Position numbers and translations under genes: made by a program. A stretch of 64,000 nucleotides of DNA from Bacilli bacterium. GTDB taxonomy: Bacteria > Bacillota_I > Bacilli_A > RFN20 > CAG-826. The notes beneath the pieces are model-generated. The model was given only the letters and a program-made list of their open reading frames with translations. It did no database searches and was not told where the DNA came from. Shown piece after piece: positions 52,262-61,559 of the stretch. The stretch spans positions 1 to 64,000 of the forward strand of contig JAFVUY010000025.1 in NCBI GenBank assembly GCA_017502465.1, given 5' to 3'. The number at the start of each line of letters is the position of its first letter. Positions within the stretch are counted from its first letter, which is position 1.

Positions 52262-52307
52262 GATTTTTGATAAGTTTGCTGAACTTGTCAATTTTTTTGA
52301 TAAGTTC
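52252..52307. promoter_or_regulatory. Tandem palindromic operator pair
   Basis: Two adjacent inverted repeats with half-site GAACTTATCAA: one at 52281-52307 (11-base arms, one mismatch, AT-only centre) and one at 52252-52277 (weaker). The second covers the -35 of the RhuM promoter, which fits autorepression. Confidence 0.6.
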
Positions 52308-52309
52308 AC

Positions 52310-52484
52310 TAGAATATTTTGAGAAAATATATTGTCTCAAGTATCGCAAATCAGTCAGTTTTTGTTTTGAAACCCACTACAAAAAACATAAAATAATACA
52401 ACACAACTAACAAGCAATACTATCCTAATCGTAAAAAGCTAAAAATGTAGATTTTTTGGACTAAAAACGAGCTTAAAAGTAAAA
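52310..52484. other. AT-rich intergenic segment, nothing recognised
   Basis: No ORF with a ribosome site and no recognised RNA element between the RhuM operators and the hairpin at 52485. Confidence 0.4.
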
Positions 52485-52592
52485 AAGACTGATAAAGTGT
52501 ATCAATCTTTTAGCTTCATAATGCCCTTGAAGAATATTGCTGATACAAATCAAGGTTTTGCCGATAGGTTGAAGAAGTCCTTTGATACAAAA
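52485..52592 (-). repeat. 21-bp repeats plus hairpin terminator (module-like, minus strand)
   Basis: GATACAAAT (52542), GATAGG (52563) and GATACAAAA (52584) recur at exactly 21 bases. On the sense (minus) strand they read TTTGTATC. A ten-pair hairpin follows (52485-52509, AAGATTGATA/TATCAGTCTT, one G-T) with TTTTTT. The layout matches modules 1-4, but the TAACTACAG word is absent. It terminates the polymerase operon. Confidence 0.6.
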
Positions 52593-52624
52593 TCACTGAG
52601 GTGACAGGACTTGAACCTATTTTC
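52593..52624 (-). other. tRNA 3'-end-like fragment, possible attachment-site remnant
   Basis: Minus-strand ATAGG-TTCAAGT-CCTGT is a perfect T arm, followed by an acceptor-like CACCTCA, but there is no tRNA 5' half; the region upstream is the end of a coding gene. Such fragments mark integration into a tRNA gene. The intact tRNA is not in this window. Confidence 0.4.
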
Positions 52625-52634
52625 AGCATTAATT

Positions 52635-53276
52635 CTAATCACTATATTCGTTTAATTCAACTTTAAATCCCTCTTTTGTCGATCTCAAATTGTATAATGG
52701 TTGATTTCTTTCACCATCAACAGAGATTCTTATCGGTTTAGATTCAAACGCCATTTCTTCTATAACAATTTGAAAATATAACTCAGGCGATGTTGCAACC
52801 ATTGTTATTCTTCCGTCGTTGTACACATCTAATTCGGTATTCCCTCTTTCAATAGGATGAAAATATTTAATAGTTATTGGACATCCAATTTTGTTTACAA
52901 GGGTAACAATTTTGAAATATGGATATCGTTTGCTTTGAATATTTTGAAGCCTATATTTATTGTCGTTAGCTTCGTTAAGTAAAGGAAGCCAAGTTGTCAA
53001 AACATACATAGCTGGAATTTTGTAATTGTTTTCTGCAATATCAGCTAGGTACTTGGTAAATCTTTTGACTAAACCAAAAGCAGCACAAAACGCAAAATTA
53101 TCTTCATCAACATAGCAAGAGTCACAAACACGTGAATAGCTTCCTAAAAGTCTATTGAATATACTTCTCTCTGCAAAAAACATATCGCAATCTTCATCCA
53201 TTTCACCGCTTCTTCCTAGATTGATAAAAGATTCCAAGCAAGATAGAAGTTCGTTTAATCCTATCAACGTTTTCAT
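52635..53276 (-). CDS. Unknown protein, last gene of the mini-polymerase operon
   Basis: 213 aa, soluble, mixed alpha/beta, containing CDSC near residue 50. I do not recognise it. It starts directly after the stop of the 466-aa gene with AAAAGGAG upstream, so it belongs to the same operon. Confidence 0.6.
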   Translation of the reverse strand: MKTLIGLNELLSCLESFINLGRSGEMDEDCDMFFAERSIFNRLLGSYSRVCDSCYVDEDNFAFCAAFGLVKRFTKYLADIAENNYKIPAMYVLTTWLPLLNEANDNKYRLQNIQSKRYPYFKIVTLVNKIGCPITIKYFHPIERGNTELDVYNDGRITMVATSPELYFQIVIEEMAFESKPIRISVDGERNQPLYNLRSTKEGFKVELNEYSD

Positions 53277-54677
53277 TCATTTTCTCCTTTTAAATGAAAT
53301 TTCAATTTTATCACCAGAGTCAATTTTTTCATCGAAAGACTCATAGATTTCAAATTCTTTTTCTAATCCTAGACTAACACATAAATTATATAATGATTCA
53401 CCATTTATTTCTTTTGATAAATCACCAGTAAAAACATCTTTAATAGACTCTATAAGCTCTTTATTATCGTCTATATATTGCTTCAAATCATTATTAATCT
53501 CATCTAATTTGTTTTTTATAGATTCCATTAATTCAATGTCTTTTTCATGACTTAATACATCTTGTTCTTCATCAGTAGTAGGTTTTCGTTTAAACAAACT
53601 ATGCCATAATTGATTAAGAACGATTGTACTTACCAATTTAATTAATGGGTGACCTGCCAAAATAAAGTTTACCCCTAAATTTATAGTTGTTAATGCTGTG
53701 GAAGCAATAATGTTGTGCAAAAAATCGTTATATGATATCTGACCTTTTTTTAAATGATAAAATGCTCTTCCTAAGTCGATAGTTCCGTTAGCAATAACTA
53801 GTGCATTAACATTTTCTCTTAGGAAAAAAGTATTGCTTTTGTAACCAATATATTTAATTCCGTTAGCAATCGAACTCGACAACAAACCATGGCCAGCGGC
53901 TTTAGCAGTATCGATTCCAATATTTTTAGCCGTTGTTTTTATGTCTTGCTCATCCTTAAAATATTTATAAAAATTTTGAGCAGAAGATATTACACAACCA
54001 ACTACAGTACTAGTAAGAGTAACTGCCTTAGTGTTATTAACGCATTCATTAATAAAAGCCTTGTTTTGTTGTGTGCGAATATAATTTTCTAGTTTAACAA
54101 GGTCAACCTTTCCATCAGAACCTTGCAAAGAATATAATTCGGCATTCGATGTTCCAGCCATAGCTCCAGTTTCTGAATCATAAAAACCAGGCTTTAAATT
54201 TTGCAATGTATCATATTCTTCTCTTGTAATGGTGCCGTTCCTAAGTTTTTGTTCTAAAAGATTTTTAACAGGTTGATACATATCAGAGGTCGTAATACGT
54301 GCCATTCCAGAATATTTTTCTTTAGAAAACGCATTAACTATCCACTCTGGATTATTGCTAACTTTAGCTTGGAAACACCACTTTCCACCATCATAAAAAA
54401 CGCTTAAATCGTCAGGAGATTGATATAGCCCTCTGCCAGCATTCACAGGCTCGTAATTAAAGATTTTTCCTCTTTCGGCTGCTGCAACTTTTACTTTAGC
54501 GCCTTCAATAAATTCGAAAAGATTCCCTCTACTAAAATAATATGGCGTATTTTGCACCCTTTGTGCTTCCACTCTCAAGCTATCATAAGCAACTTTAGAT
54601 ACTTCTGTAGCCAAAATACTATTATCACTTAAAGCGGAACCTATGTAATCAAAACTGTTGTTGTGCTTTTTTTGCAT
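53277..54677 (-). CDS. Large unknown protein with central hydrophobic, Gly/Ala-rich region
   Basis: 466 aa. The N-terminal 130 residues contain LSVFYDGGKWCFQAKVS, where a strand is followed by QAK, reminiscent of Q-X-K variants of PD-(D/E)XK nuclease folds, but this is weak. The centre (about 215-360) is hydrophobic and Gly/Ala/Ser-rich, suggesting membrane insertion. A coiled-coil-like stretch (about 375-420) follows. No family recognised. It lies one base after the upstream gene, within the mini-polymerase operon. Confidence 0.58.
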   Translation of the reverse strand: MQKKHNNSFDYIGSALSDNSILATEVSKVAYDSLRVEAQRVQNTPYYFSRGNLFEFIEGAKVKVAAAERGKIFNYEPVNAGRGLYQSPDDLSVFYDGGKWCFQAKVSNNPEWIVNAFSKEKYSGMARITTSDMYQPVKNLLEQKLRNGTITREEYDTLQNLKPGFYDSETGAMAGTSNAELYSLQGSDGKVDLVKLENYIRTQQNKAFINECVNNTKAVTLTSTVVGCVISSAQNFYKYFKDEQDIKTTAKNIGIDTAKAAGHGLLSSSIANGIKYIGYKSNTFFLRENVNALVIANGTIDLGRAFYHLKKGQISYNDFLHNIIASTALTTINLGVNFILAGHPLIKLVSTIVLNQLWHSLFKRKPTTDEEQDVLSHEKDIELMESIKNKLDEINNDLKQYIDDNKELIESIKDVFTGDLSKEINGESLYNLCVSLGLEKEFEIYESFDEKIDSGDKIEISFKRRK

Positions 54678-54678
54678 T

Positions 54679-55653
54679 TTATCTACTCCACATTATTTCG
54701 CTTGCATCATTCATATTACTAATAACAGCACTTGATGTATCGATATTTATGTCCCCTTCCTTTGAAAAAAGAGGTAGATCATAGGATGCATAAACAATTT
54801 GAGCAAAAATATATGAATTTTTAAGAAGTCTTCTTTCACTGATACTTAGATTTCTTGCGTCCACTAGTTCGAACCCTTCATTGCTTTTATCTTCTACAAT
54901 ACCCATCAATTCCGCAACGTAATCGGCAAAATTGAGAGTTAATGTTCTTAAGTTGTTTCCAATATAGGCAACGTAATCTAATAATTTATCGTAGGCATTG
55001 CAAAGCGAAACAGCCTCTTCAGAAAATTTCTTAGTTTTTTCATAGAATTCTAGAGCATCTTGGTAGTTTTGTTTTGATTTATAATTATTAAGAAGTCCTG
55101 TTATTGCAAAACCGGTGCCAAGCGAAATGGGAATAGCGTGAAGTAGCGTAAATGAATTCCCTAAAAGGATACTCGACATAACACCACTGACCGCTGAACT
55201 TGCCACAGTTGTGACGCCTAAAATAGCAAGCGAAACAGCAAATGAATTTTCTTTATAATTACCATTAGAAACTATCATTTCAGCTTTACTAATTGCATAA
55301 ATCATTTCCTTCATTTTGTCGACTGTCATTAGTTCTTTAGAATAATCAAAAGAACCATCAACTTCTTCATCAACATTGAAATTTATAAACTTGTTAGACA
55401 ACGTATCTAAATAATCAGCAAACACTAGTTCAACAGCATCCTTTTTAAGCTTACCGATTATTTCTAAAAACTCGCTCATCTTTGCTCTTCTCTCATCAAT
55501 CGCCTTTTGGGCAGTATCAATATAATTATTACAAGCATCGATGATCACTTTGGAATAATAATTCCTTGCTTCTGCTTCAGCGTTTTGCTTTTCACCTAAG
55601 TAGGCAAGGGCAGAAGCCACTAACGAGGTAGCAACAAAACTAATCAAACCCAT
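54679..55653 (-). CDS. Unknown protein with coiled coil and hydrophobic hairpin
   Basis: 324 aa. An N-terminal hydrophobic stretch (about 3-18), an amphipathic helix region, a central hydrophobic Gly/Ser-rich hairpin (about 143-195) and further coiled coil. It resembles in general layout bacterial membrane-remodelling or pore-like proteins; no family recognised. TAGGGTGA lies before the ATG. Probable partner of the next protein. Confidence 0.58.
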   Translation of the reverse strand: MGLISFVATSLVASALAYLGEKQNAEAEARNYYSKVIIDACNNYIDTAQKAIDERRAKMSEFLEIIGKLKKDAVELVFADYLDTLSNKFINFNVDEEVDGSFDYSKELMTVDKMKEMIYAISKAEMIVSNGNYKENSFAVSLAILGVTTVASSAVSGVMSSILLGNSFTLLHAIPISLGTGFAITGLLNNYKSKQNYQDALEFYEKTKKFSEEAVSLCNAYDKLLDYVAYIGNNLRTLTLNFADYVAELMGIVEDKSNEGFELVDARNLSISERRLLKNSYIFAQIVYASYDLPLFSKEGDINIDTSSAVISNMNDASEIMWSR

Positions 55654-55683
55654 AATTCACCCTAACTTTTCTTAAGCGCGTTA

Positions 55684-57894
55684 TTAATTGAATAACGAGA
55701 CAACATCAGTTTCTATGACATTGATTTCTTCTTTATTTTCAAAGAAGTACCCTCTTTCAATCATGTCAAACATATTGGAAATCAATTTTAATTCCTCACT
55801 ATTAAAACCATTGGATTCAGATTTTCTTGTAAATTCCTCATTGCTCAATGATAGTATTCCAGCCAACACTTCTTTTCTTGCATCCGCATCAAAGTAAGCT
55901 GTGTAGAATTCTTTTGGATAATATACTTTGTAATATGCTTGTTTTAAGGCATTAATTACATAGTAAACAGCATGTCCTTTAGGAAATGCATATTTTATTT
56001 TATCCATTGATTGAATTAAATAATCTGGGACTTCGTGTACTCTCAATGCATCAGCGTATACTTCCTTTATCCCTCTTCCTTTGCGAACATCTTCCATAAT
56101 AGCAAAGGCTATTTTAGAATTGACGCCATATTTTTGAGTAAGGATATTGAATACATCATCTCTGCATCCAATTACATCTTCTAATGTATGTCCATCTTTA
56201 ATTAATAACTCAGCATTATCAATCCACGTTCCTGTTCCGTGACCTAAACCAGATACTTTGATTAGGTCATTGATTGTTTTTGGTTTAGATTTTTTAATAA
56301 CGCTGTACATGAACTCACTACCGAATTCAGAGATACACTCGAGTGGGTTTCCGTCTGGATTAATAATTTTCTTTTTGTTAAGTGCTTTTGAATTTTGTAA
56401 AAGTGATAAAACTTGTGGATCGTCAATTGGAACATCTTCATATTTAATACCTGTTTTTTTCTCTAAGGTTCTAAACAAGTCCAAATCAATATGTCCAAGA
56501 ACATCCATCTTTAAAATGCTGTCATGTAAATTGCGGAAGTCTGTTACTGTTGTTGGCATTCCATAAACGTTTTTAATTGCAGTATACTTGTAAAAATCAT
56601 TATTTGTACTCTTTAGCATGAATCCGCCTGGATGCATTCCTAATTCGACAACTGTGTCCATTAATTTAAAGGTGTTTGTATCTTTTAAACTATCGTAATA
56701 GTGCTTATCGTTTTGTACATATTTTGTAACCAAATATGAGGCATTGTAATCGGTTAATGTATATAGAGAACCTGCTCTAACTACATTAAATTCACCAACT
56801 AATACTTGTAAAAATTCAAAAATTTCATCATGTAATTTGACAGAAACATTTAAATCAATATCTGGCATTTTATCTAAATCAAAGCCAAGGAACGTTTGAC
56901 ATGGAATATTCCATTCAATTGGATCAATAGCAGTTATTCCTAAAGCATAGGAGAGTAATGCAGAACTGGCAGAACCTCTGCAACCAACAAGTTCCTTTTT
57001 CTTTTTGGCGAATTCTGCAATCTTATATGCGATATAGAATAAATTCCAATATTTATGTTTAATTACGCTCTCTAATTCTAAATCTAATCTAGAGGCATAA
57101 TTTTCTAATTTAAATTCGTGCCTATTTTTAATACATTTTTTAACAAGTTTCCTAAAATCATCTTCATTAATTAAATTAGGAAAATCAAAATAAGCTGCAT
57201 ATCCTTCAAAAACGTTTTCTTCAATTTTTTCATATATTTTTTTAGGATTTTCAAATACTAATTGGGAAGGAAAACTATTTAATAAGTCATTACCATTTTT
57301 TAGAAAACGGTATTCCTTTGAATAATTATTTTGTAAGGCATCAAATAATAGCTTGTCACCTTTATTTATATAATACGAATCAGATATGGCTATTAGCTTT
57401 CTCATGATTACTTTAGATATAGATTTATCAGCAAAATTTAATTTGTTTCTTTCAGTAATTCCAACATAATTGAAATTCTTTAATAAGAAGTCAAAATTAT
57501 CACAACTATCATTCAAAACACCAATTGTTATCAAATCTTCTTTGGAATTCAATAGGTCATCTAATTTATTTTGGCAGTTAAATAAATCATCTTCTGGTGT
57601 GGATATACTAATTATTTTATTAATCGCAGGAACACCATTTTTGTTTTTTGCCAAAACAACAATTCTATTTCCTTCTATATTGATGGTAACGCCATAAATT
57701 GGCTTGATATTATTTGTTTTACATGCTCTAAAAAATTCGAAATACCCTGCTGTGTTGTAGTCATCACAAATTGCCAGAGCTTCAATTCCTAATTCTTTTG
57801 CCGCTTTAACAACATCAGTAGGCGATCCAATGCCTTTTCTCATAGAATAACTAGTGTGTACACAAAGCTCAACTCTTTTGATTTCTTCTTCCAT
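55684..57894 (-). CDS. Miniature PolC/DnaE-type DNA polymerase III alpha subunit
   Basis: 736 aa from the ATG at 57894 (TTAGGAG upstream); typical PolC is about 1,400 aa. An N-terminal PHP-like domain has HTSYS but a degraded metal site (CDDYN for TDH). The polymerase core shows GCRGSASSALL, MPDIDLN with the two catalytic Asp, RAGSLYTLTDY, KMDVLGH with the third Asp, VSGLGHGTGTW, GCRDDVFNIL and FPKGHAVYYV, all closest to PolC. The 3'-5' exonuclease insert and the OB domain of PolC are absent. Likely a DNA polymerase of a mobile element or defence locus. First gene of the four-gene minus-strand operon. Confidence 0.82.
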   Translation of the reverse strand: MEEEIKRVELCVHTSYSMRKGIGSPTDVVKAAKELGIEALAICDDYNTAGYFEFFRACKTNNIKPIYGVTINIEGNRIVVLAKNKNGVPAINKIISISTPEDDLFNCQNKLDDLLNSKEDLITIGVLNDSCDNFDFLLKNFNYVGITERNKLNFADKSISKVIMRKLIAISDSYYINKGDKLLFDALQNNYSKEYRFLKNGNDLLNSFPSQLVFENPKKIYEKIEENVFEGYAAYFDFPNLINEDDFRKLVKKCIKNRHEFKLENYASRLDLELESVIKHKYWNLFYIAYKIAEFAKKKKELVGCRGSASSALLSYALGITAIDPIEWNIPCQTFLGFDLDKMPDIDLNVSVKLHDEIFEFLQVLVGEFNVVRAGSLYTLTDYNASYLVTKYVQNDKHYYDSLKDTNTFKLMDTVVELGMHPGGFMLKSTNNDFYKYTAIKNVYGMPTTVTDFRNLHDSILKMDVLGHIDLDLFRTLEKKTGIKYEDVPIDDPQVLSLLQNSKALNKKKIINPDGNPLECISEFGSEFMYSVIKKSKPKTINDLIKVSGLGHGTGTWIDNAELLIKDGHTLEDVIGCRDDVFNILTQKYGVNSKIAFAIMEDVRKGRGIKEVYADALRVHEVPDYLIQSMDKIKYAFPKGHAVYYVINALKQAYYKVYYPKEFYTAYFDADARKEVLAGILSLSNEEFTRKSESNGFNSEELKLISNMFDMIERGYFFENKEEINVIETDVVSLFN

Positions 57895-57987
57895 TTTGGT
57901 TTCTCCTAATAAATAAAAATGAACCATTTGCTTTAATTCGCTCAAAGGTTCACATATATGCATTATTAGTTCCGCCAATAGAGACAA

Positions 57988-58141
57988 ATCTCAGCAATTA
58001 TTTTGTTCTACTGAACGCCGCTCTGCACTCAAATCGAGCCACGCCCTAGCATTATTATTTTAACAAGTCTCGCAACATAGAAAAACTGAAATTTGATTCA
58101 TATTTTTTTACTACTTGTAGTAATTTTAGGAGAGTAATGTA
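57988..58141. other. Element boundary region
   Basis: Between the polymerase gene and the recombinase terminator. It includes a locally GC-rich stretch (about 58010-58050) that stands out from the AT-rich surroundings. Position next to the recombinases makes it a candidate attachment junction; no core could be identified. Confidence 0.3.
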
Positions 58142-58174
58142 TAAAAAAAGACCGAGCAGATTTCTCCACTCGGT
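58142..58174 (-). terminator. Terminator of the recombinase operon
   Basis: ACCGAG/CTCGGT hairpin (58151-58174), followed on the minus strand by CTTTTTTT. Confidence 0.85.
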
Positions 58175-58184
58175 TCTTCTCTTC

Positions 58185-59801
58185 TTATTTAACTGTTGTA
58201 ACTAAAGTCTTTTGGATACCTACTTTGAACTTGAATGTTAGTTTGGTACGTTCATTAATAACAACCGAATCAACCATACTTCTAAATACTAACGGATCAA
58301 ATGTATCTAATGAAATTCCACCATCTATCAACTTGTTGATATCGTTGATTCTTTCTTCCATGACTTGTGACAAGATGCTTTCAGATTCTAATTCTTCAAG
58401 TTTCTTTCTTTTGATTTCGATTTCTTCTGCTAACTTTTGTCCTCTAGTGGCATATTCTTTAGCGTCGATCAAACCTTTGGTTTTCTTCTTATGTAGTTCA
58501 AGCATTTCTTCTTGAAGGCCAATTAGTTGAAGCTCCATTTCATCTTTGGATACTGTTGGCCTATTGGTTATTGCTTCCAACATTGCATTATTAAGCATTG
58601 TCTTTAATTCATTAGCATCGCCAATCAATTCTTTTAAAGCTTCTAGGAAAGCATTCTCAATTGACCTTTCACTGATGCTATTTTGTGGGCAAGAACTACT
58701 ATCGTTAAAATGATTAGTACAAGTCCAACAAGGAATGTTTTTATGGTTACCGCCACGCATATTGGAGTTTCTAACATAAAACTCACCACAACATCCACAT
58801 CGAATCATTTTAGAGAAAGTGAATCTATTAGAATACTTGCCGACAATTCGTTGACCAACCTTGAGTTTCTCCTCTCTTTTCTTCATTTCAAATTGAACCA
58901 AATCAAAGGTTTCTTTTGACACGATTGGAGGAAGAGCATGTTCCACATAATATGAATCAACTTGTCCTTCATTTTTGTATCTTTTCTTTGAAAGAACATC
59001 TGGTTTAAAGGTTTTGCCCATCATTACAGCACCATAATATTTCTCGTTAGTTAAGATGCTTTTAATGTTGTTTGCTCTCCATATTTGTTTATGTGCTGGG
59101 GTAGGAATATTTTCATTATTAAGTTCCTTACTAATTTCAGACATAGCTTTGCCATTTAAGAATTCTCTATAAATCCTTCTTACTATTTCAGCTTCTTCTG
59201 GAACTATCTCATATGATCCATCATCCTTTTTCTTGAAACCCATAAAGTTCTTATAGTTGAAGACGAATTCTCCTTTTTCAAACTTCTTTTGATAAGTCCA
59301 TTTGATGTTTTTGGAGATTGTTCTAGACTCTTCTTCAGCGGTTGCAGCTAAGATTGTTAAAAGTATTTCGCCACCACCACTTGATGTATCTAAATTATGT
59401 GTTTCAAAGAAAACAGAGATTCCAAGTTCTTTTAATTCACGAATGTATTTAAGAGCATCAACAGTATTACGAGCAAATCTAGCTAAAGATTTAACGAGGA
59501 TTTTATCGATTTTTCCTTCCCTACAATCCTCCATCATTTGCATAAAACCAGGCCTTTTGTCTGCTCTTGTACCTGTAACGCCAGGATCACTATAGACTTG
59601 AACAAACTTCCAATCTGGATTGCTTGATATGAGGTTTGTGTAATAACTGACTTGTCTATCAAAAGAATCTTCTTGTTCATCGCTATCAGTAGAAACACGT
59701 GCATATGCCGCTACTCTAAGAAGGTGATTCCCTTCGTTAGTTCCAGCATTCTTATAATTGAATGGGTTAGCTTTGATAATTCTAACTGTACTAGTTGACA
59801 T
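58185..59801 (-). CDS. Large serine recombinase (second of a tandem pair)
   Basis: 538 aa site-specific recombinase. The N-terminal resolvase domain has AAYARVSTDSDEQEDSF with the nucleophile Ser, and ARFARNTVDAL. The recombinase domain has GFKKKDDGSYEIVPEEAEIVRRIYREF. The zinc ribbon has CGCC...CWTC...CP, then a coiled coil. It mediates integration and excision of the element. It overlaps the upstream recombinase by 11 bases; AGGAGG supports the start. Confidence 0.93.
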   Translation of the reverse strand: MSTSTVRIIKANPFNYKNAGTNEGNHLLRVAAYARVSTDSDEQEDSFDRQVSYYTNLISSNPDWKFVQVYSDPGVTGTRADKRPGFMQMMEDCREGKIDKILVKSLARFARNTVDALKYIRELKELGISVFFETHNLDTSSGGGEILLTILAATAEEESRTISKNIKWTYQKKFEKGEFVFNYKNFMGFKKKDDGSYEIVPEEAEIVRRIYREFLNGKAMSEISKELNNENIPTPAHKQIWRANNIKSILTNEKYYGAVMMGKTFKPDVLSKKRYKNEGQVDSYYVEHALPPIVSKETFDLVQFEMKKREEKLKVGQRIVGKYSNRFTFSKMIRCGCCGEFYVRNSNMRGGNHKNIPCWTCTNHFNDSSSCPQNSISERSIENAFLEALKELIGDANELKTMLNNAMLEAITNRPTVSKDEMELQLIGLQEEMLELHKKKTKGLIDAKEYATRGQKLAEEIEIKRKKLEELESESILSQVMEERINDINKLIDGGISLDTFDPLVFRSMVDSVVINERTKLTFKFKVGIQKTLVTTVK

Positions 59802-61224
59802 AATGATAAATCCTCCTATTAATAACTTTTTTAGAGATGATTACTCCGTTATAGAAATGGAATTCTAAAGTGTCTTTTTTCATTACACACTTCTTGATGA
59901 ATTTTTCGACCTTGGTAGGATCAAAAACGGTAATTGGTTTATAGTCCTTATTTGTAATATTTCTATTACGTAAACCGATAATTTCACTATTTAGTGACTC
60001 GATTTTGCTTCTTATATCCGTCACTTCTTTTGCGTATGCTTCTTGCAAAATCCAACCATTTGAATAGAGTTTAGTGAGTTCCTTTTCTTGCTCTTCTAAG
60101 TCGGTGACTTGTTTAAAAAGGTCATCCTCTTCTATTCCTCTATACTTTTGAGTTACGAATTCGTTAAAAGCTTCAATAAATAATTCTTCAAGAATGTCAT
60201 CTCTAATCGCACTTGAAGTACATTTATCTCTAGTAGATGAACACCTATACCACGGATAGGCATTCTCGTTGCTTGAGTGGTTCATTTTATGAGCAAAGTT
60301 CTTATGACAACAAGAACACTCAATTAAACCTGTGAAAGGATAGGTTTTTTGATATATTCCTTTGGTAGAACCGACATACTTTCTAGCAAAAACAGCTTGC
60401 ACCTTATCCCATAATTCCTTAGAGATAATTGGTTTGTGATGGTTAGTTACATAATATTGGTCAACCTCATTATGTAAATTTTTATGTTTGATGCCATCTC
60501 TGTTGTATGACTTATGAAGAAGTACATCACCAATATATTTTTCGTTCTTAAGCATTTCACTGATGGTGTTCCTTGCCCATCGAAGATTGCCATAGGAACT
60601 AGGAATGCCTTCTTTTTCTAAGTGTTTTTGTATGTCAGTTAATGAATATCCGTTTGCATACATTTCGAATATTTTTACCACCACTTTTGCTTCCTTGGGA
60701 TTGATAGTTAATTCACATTTCTTGCCAACGTTAAATCCATATATCCTTCCACCAAATGATATTGGTTCACCTCTTTTATAAGATTCGTTAATCGACCAAG
60801 TTACGTTAGCACTATATCGATTAAGGTCTTCTTCAGCTACTACGGCGGCAACAGTTAGGAATAAATCACTAGTGATTTCTAGAGTGTTTATGTTTTCTTT
60901 CTCAAAGATTATTGAAACACCGATATCTCTAAGTTGGTGCACTATGTCGAGTAACTCTTCAGTGTTACGAGCAAACCTCTGAACTGATTTAGTGAAAATG
61001 ATATCAATCTCACCATCTAATGCCTTATTAATCATTTGCATAAAAGATGGTCTCTTTTTCATAGTCTTACCACTTATTCCGTGGTCATAGAAAAGACCAA
61101 GATACTCGTAATCTGGATCAGTTGATAGTTTCTCGTTCCAATAGTTTTTTTGGAATTCTAAAGAATGTGCTTGGCTCCTCGATTTTGAGGAAACACGAGC
61201 ATATGCTACTACCCTTTTCTTCAT
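59791..61224 (-). CDS. Large serine recombinase (first of a tandem pair)
   Basis: 477 aa. VVAYARVSSKSRSQAHSLEFQ has the catalytic Ser region, then FARNTEELLDIV, the recombinase domain (GFNVGKKCELTINPKEAKVVVKIFEMY), a zinc ribbon (CSCCHKNF...CSSTRDKC) and a C-terminal coiled coil. Together with the 538-aa enzyme it forms a two-recombinase module similar in order and size to CcrA/CcrB of staphylococcal cassettes. AAGGAGG ribosome site. Confidence 0.92.
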   Translation of the reverse strand: MKKRVVAYARVSSKSRSQAHSLEFQKNYWNEKLSTDPDYEYLGLFYDHGISGKTMKKRPSFMQMINKALDGEIDIIFTKSVQRFARNTEELLDIVHQLRDIGVSIIFEKENINTLEITSDLFLTVAAVVAEEDLNRYSANVTWSINESYKRGEPISFGGRIYGFNVGKKCELTINPKEAKVVVKIFEMYANGYSLTDIQKHLEKEGIPSSYGNLRWARNTISEMLKNEKYIGDVLLHKSYNRDGIKHKNLHNEVDQYYVTNHHKPIISKELWDKVQAVFARKYVGSTKGIYQKTYPFTGLIECSCCHKNFAHKMNHSSNENAYPWYRCSSTRDKCTSSAIRDDILEELFIEAFNEFVTQKYRGIEEDDLFKQVTDLEEQEKELTKLYSNGWILQEAYAKEVTDIRSKIESLNSEIIGLRNRNITNKDYKPITVFDPTKVEKFIKKCVMKKDTLEFHFYNGVIISKKVINRRIYHYVN

Positions 61225-61236
61225 AGAAGAACCTCC

Positions 61237-61452
61237 TTATTTAAGTCCTCTCCAAAGTTTTCTTAATTCGTAAGGAGTGTTTTCGTAATCGGTTTCATCC
61301 ATTGCGAATCCTTCCTCGATACATCCTTTGATTGTTCTAATCCAATCGGCTTGGTAACCACCATTGACATCCATAGTCTCATCAGTGACTCCTGCCTCCA
61401 AGTATCTCTTTAAGAGAGTTTCTAAACCTTTCTTGGTTTCGATGTGTTTCAT
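61237..61452 (-). CDS. Small phage-type protein, unknown
   Basis: 71 aa, acidic; begins MKHIETKKGLETLLKRYLEAG. Located 12 bases before the recombinase pair and probably cotranscribed. AAAGGAA ribosome site. No family recognised. Confidence 0.6.
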   Translation of the reverse strand: MKHIETKKGLETLLKRYLEAGVTDETMDVNGGYQADWIRTIKGCIEEGFAMDETDYENTPYELRKLWRGLK

Positions 61453-61493
61453 AACGCTTTTCCTTTCTTTCCGTTACCGAACAGACTTGATGG

Positions 61494-61529
61494 GGTAAAA
61501 AAATAAGCCCTGCAATTATTCTGCCGGGA
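61494..61529 (-). terminator. Possible terminator of the phage late transcript
   Basis: Minus-strand CCCGGCA/TGCAGGG (one mismatch) followed by TTATTTTTTT, between the 43-aa gene and the 71-aa gene. Confidence 0.55.
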
Positions 61530-61559
61530 CCATTTTGTTTCGTCAGCGCTATAAATGAA

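Noticed and set aside
58010..58050. GC-rich patch as a structured RNA gene
   Set aside because: No recognised fold or family signature; kept only as a possible element junction.
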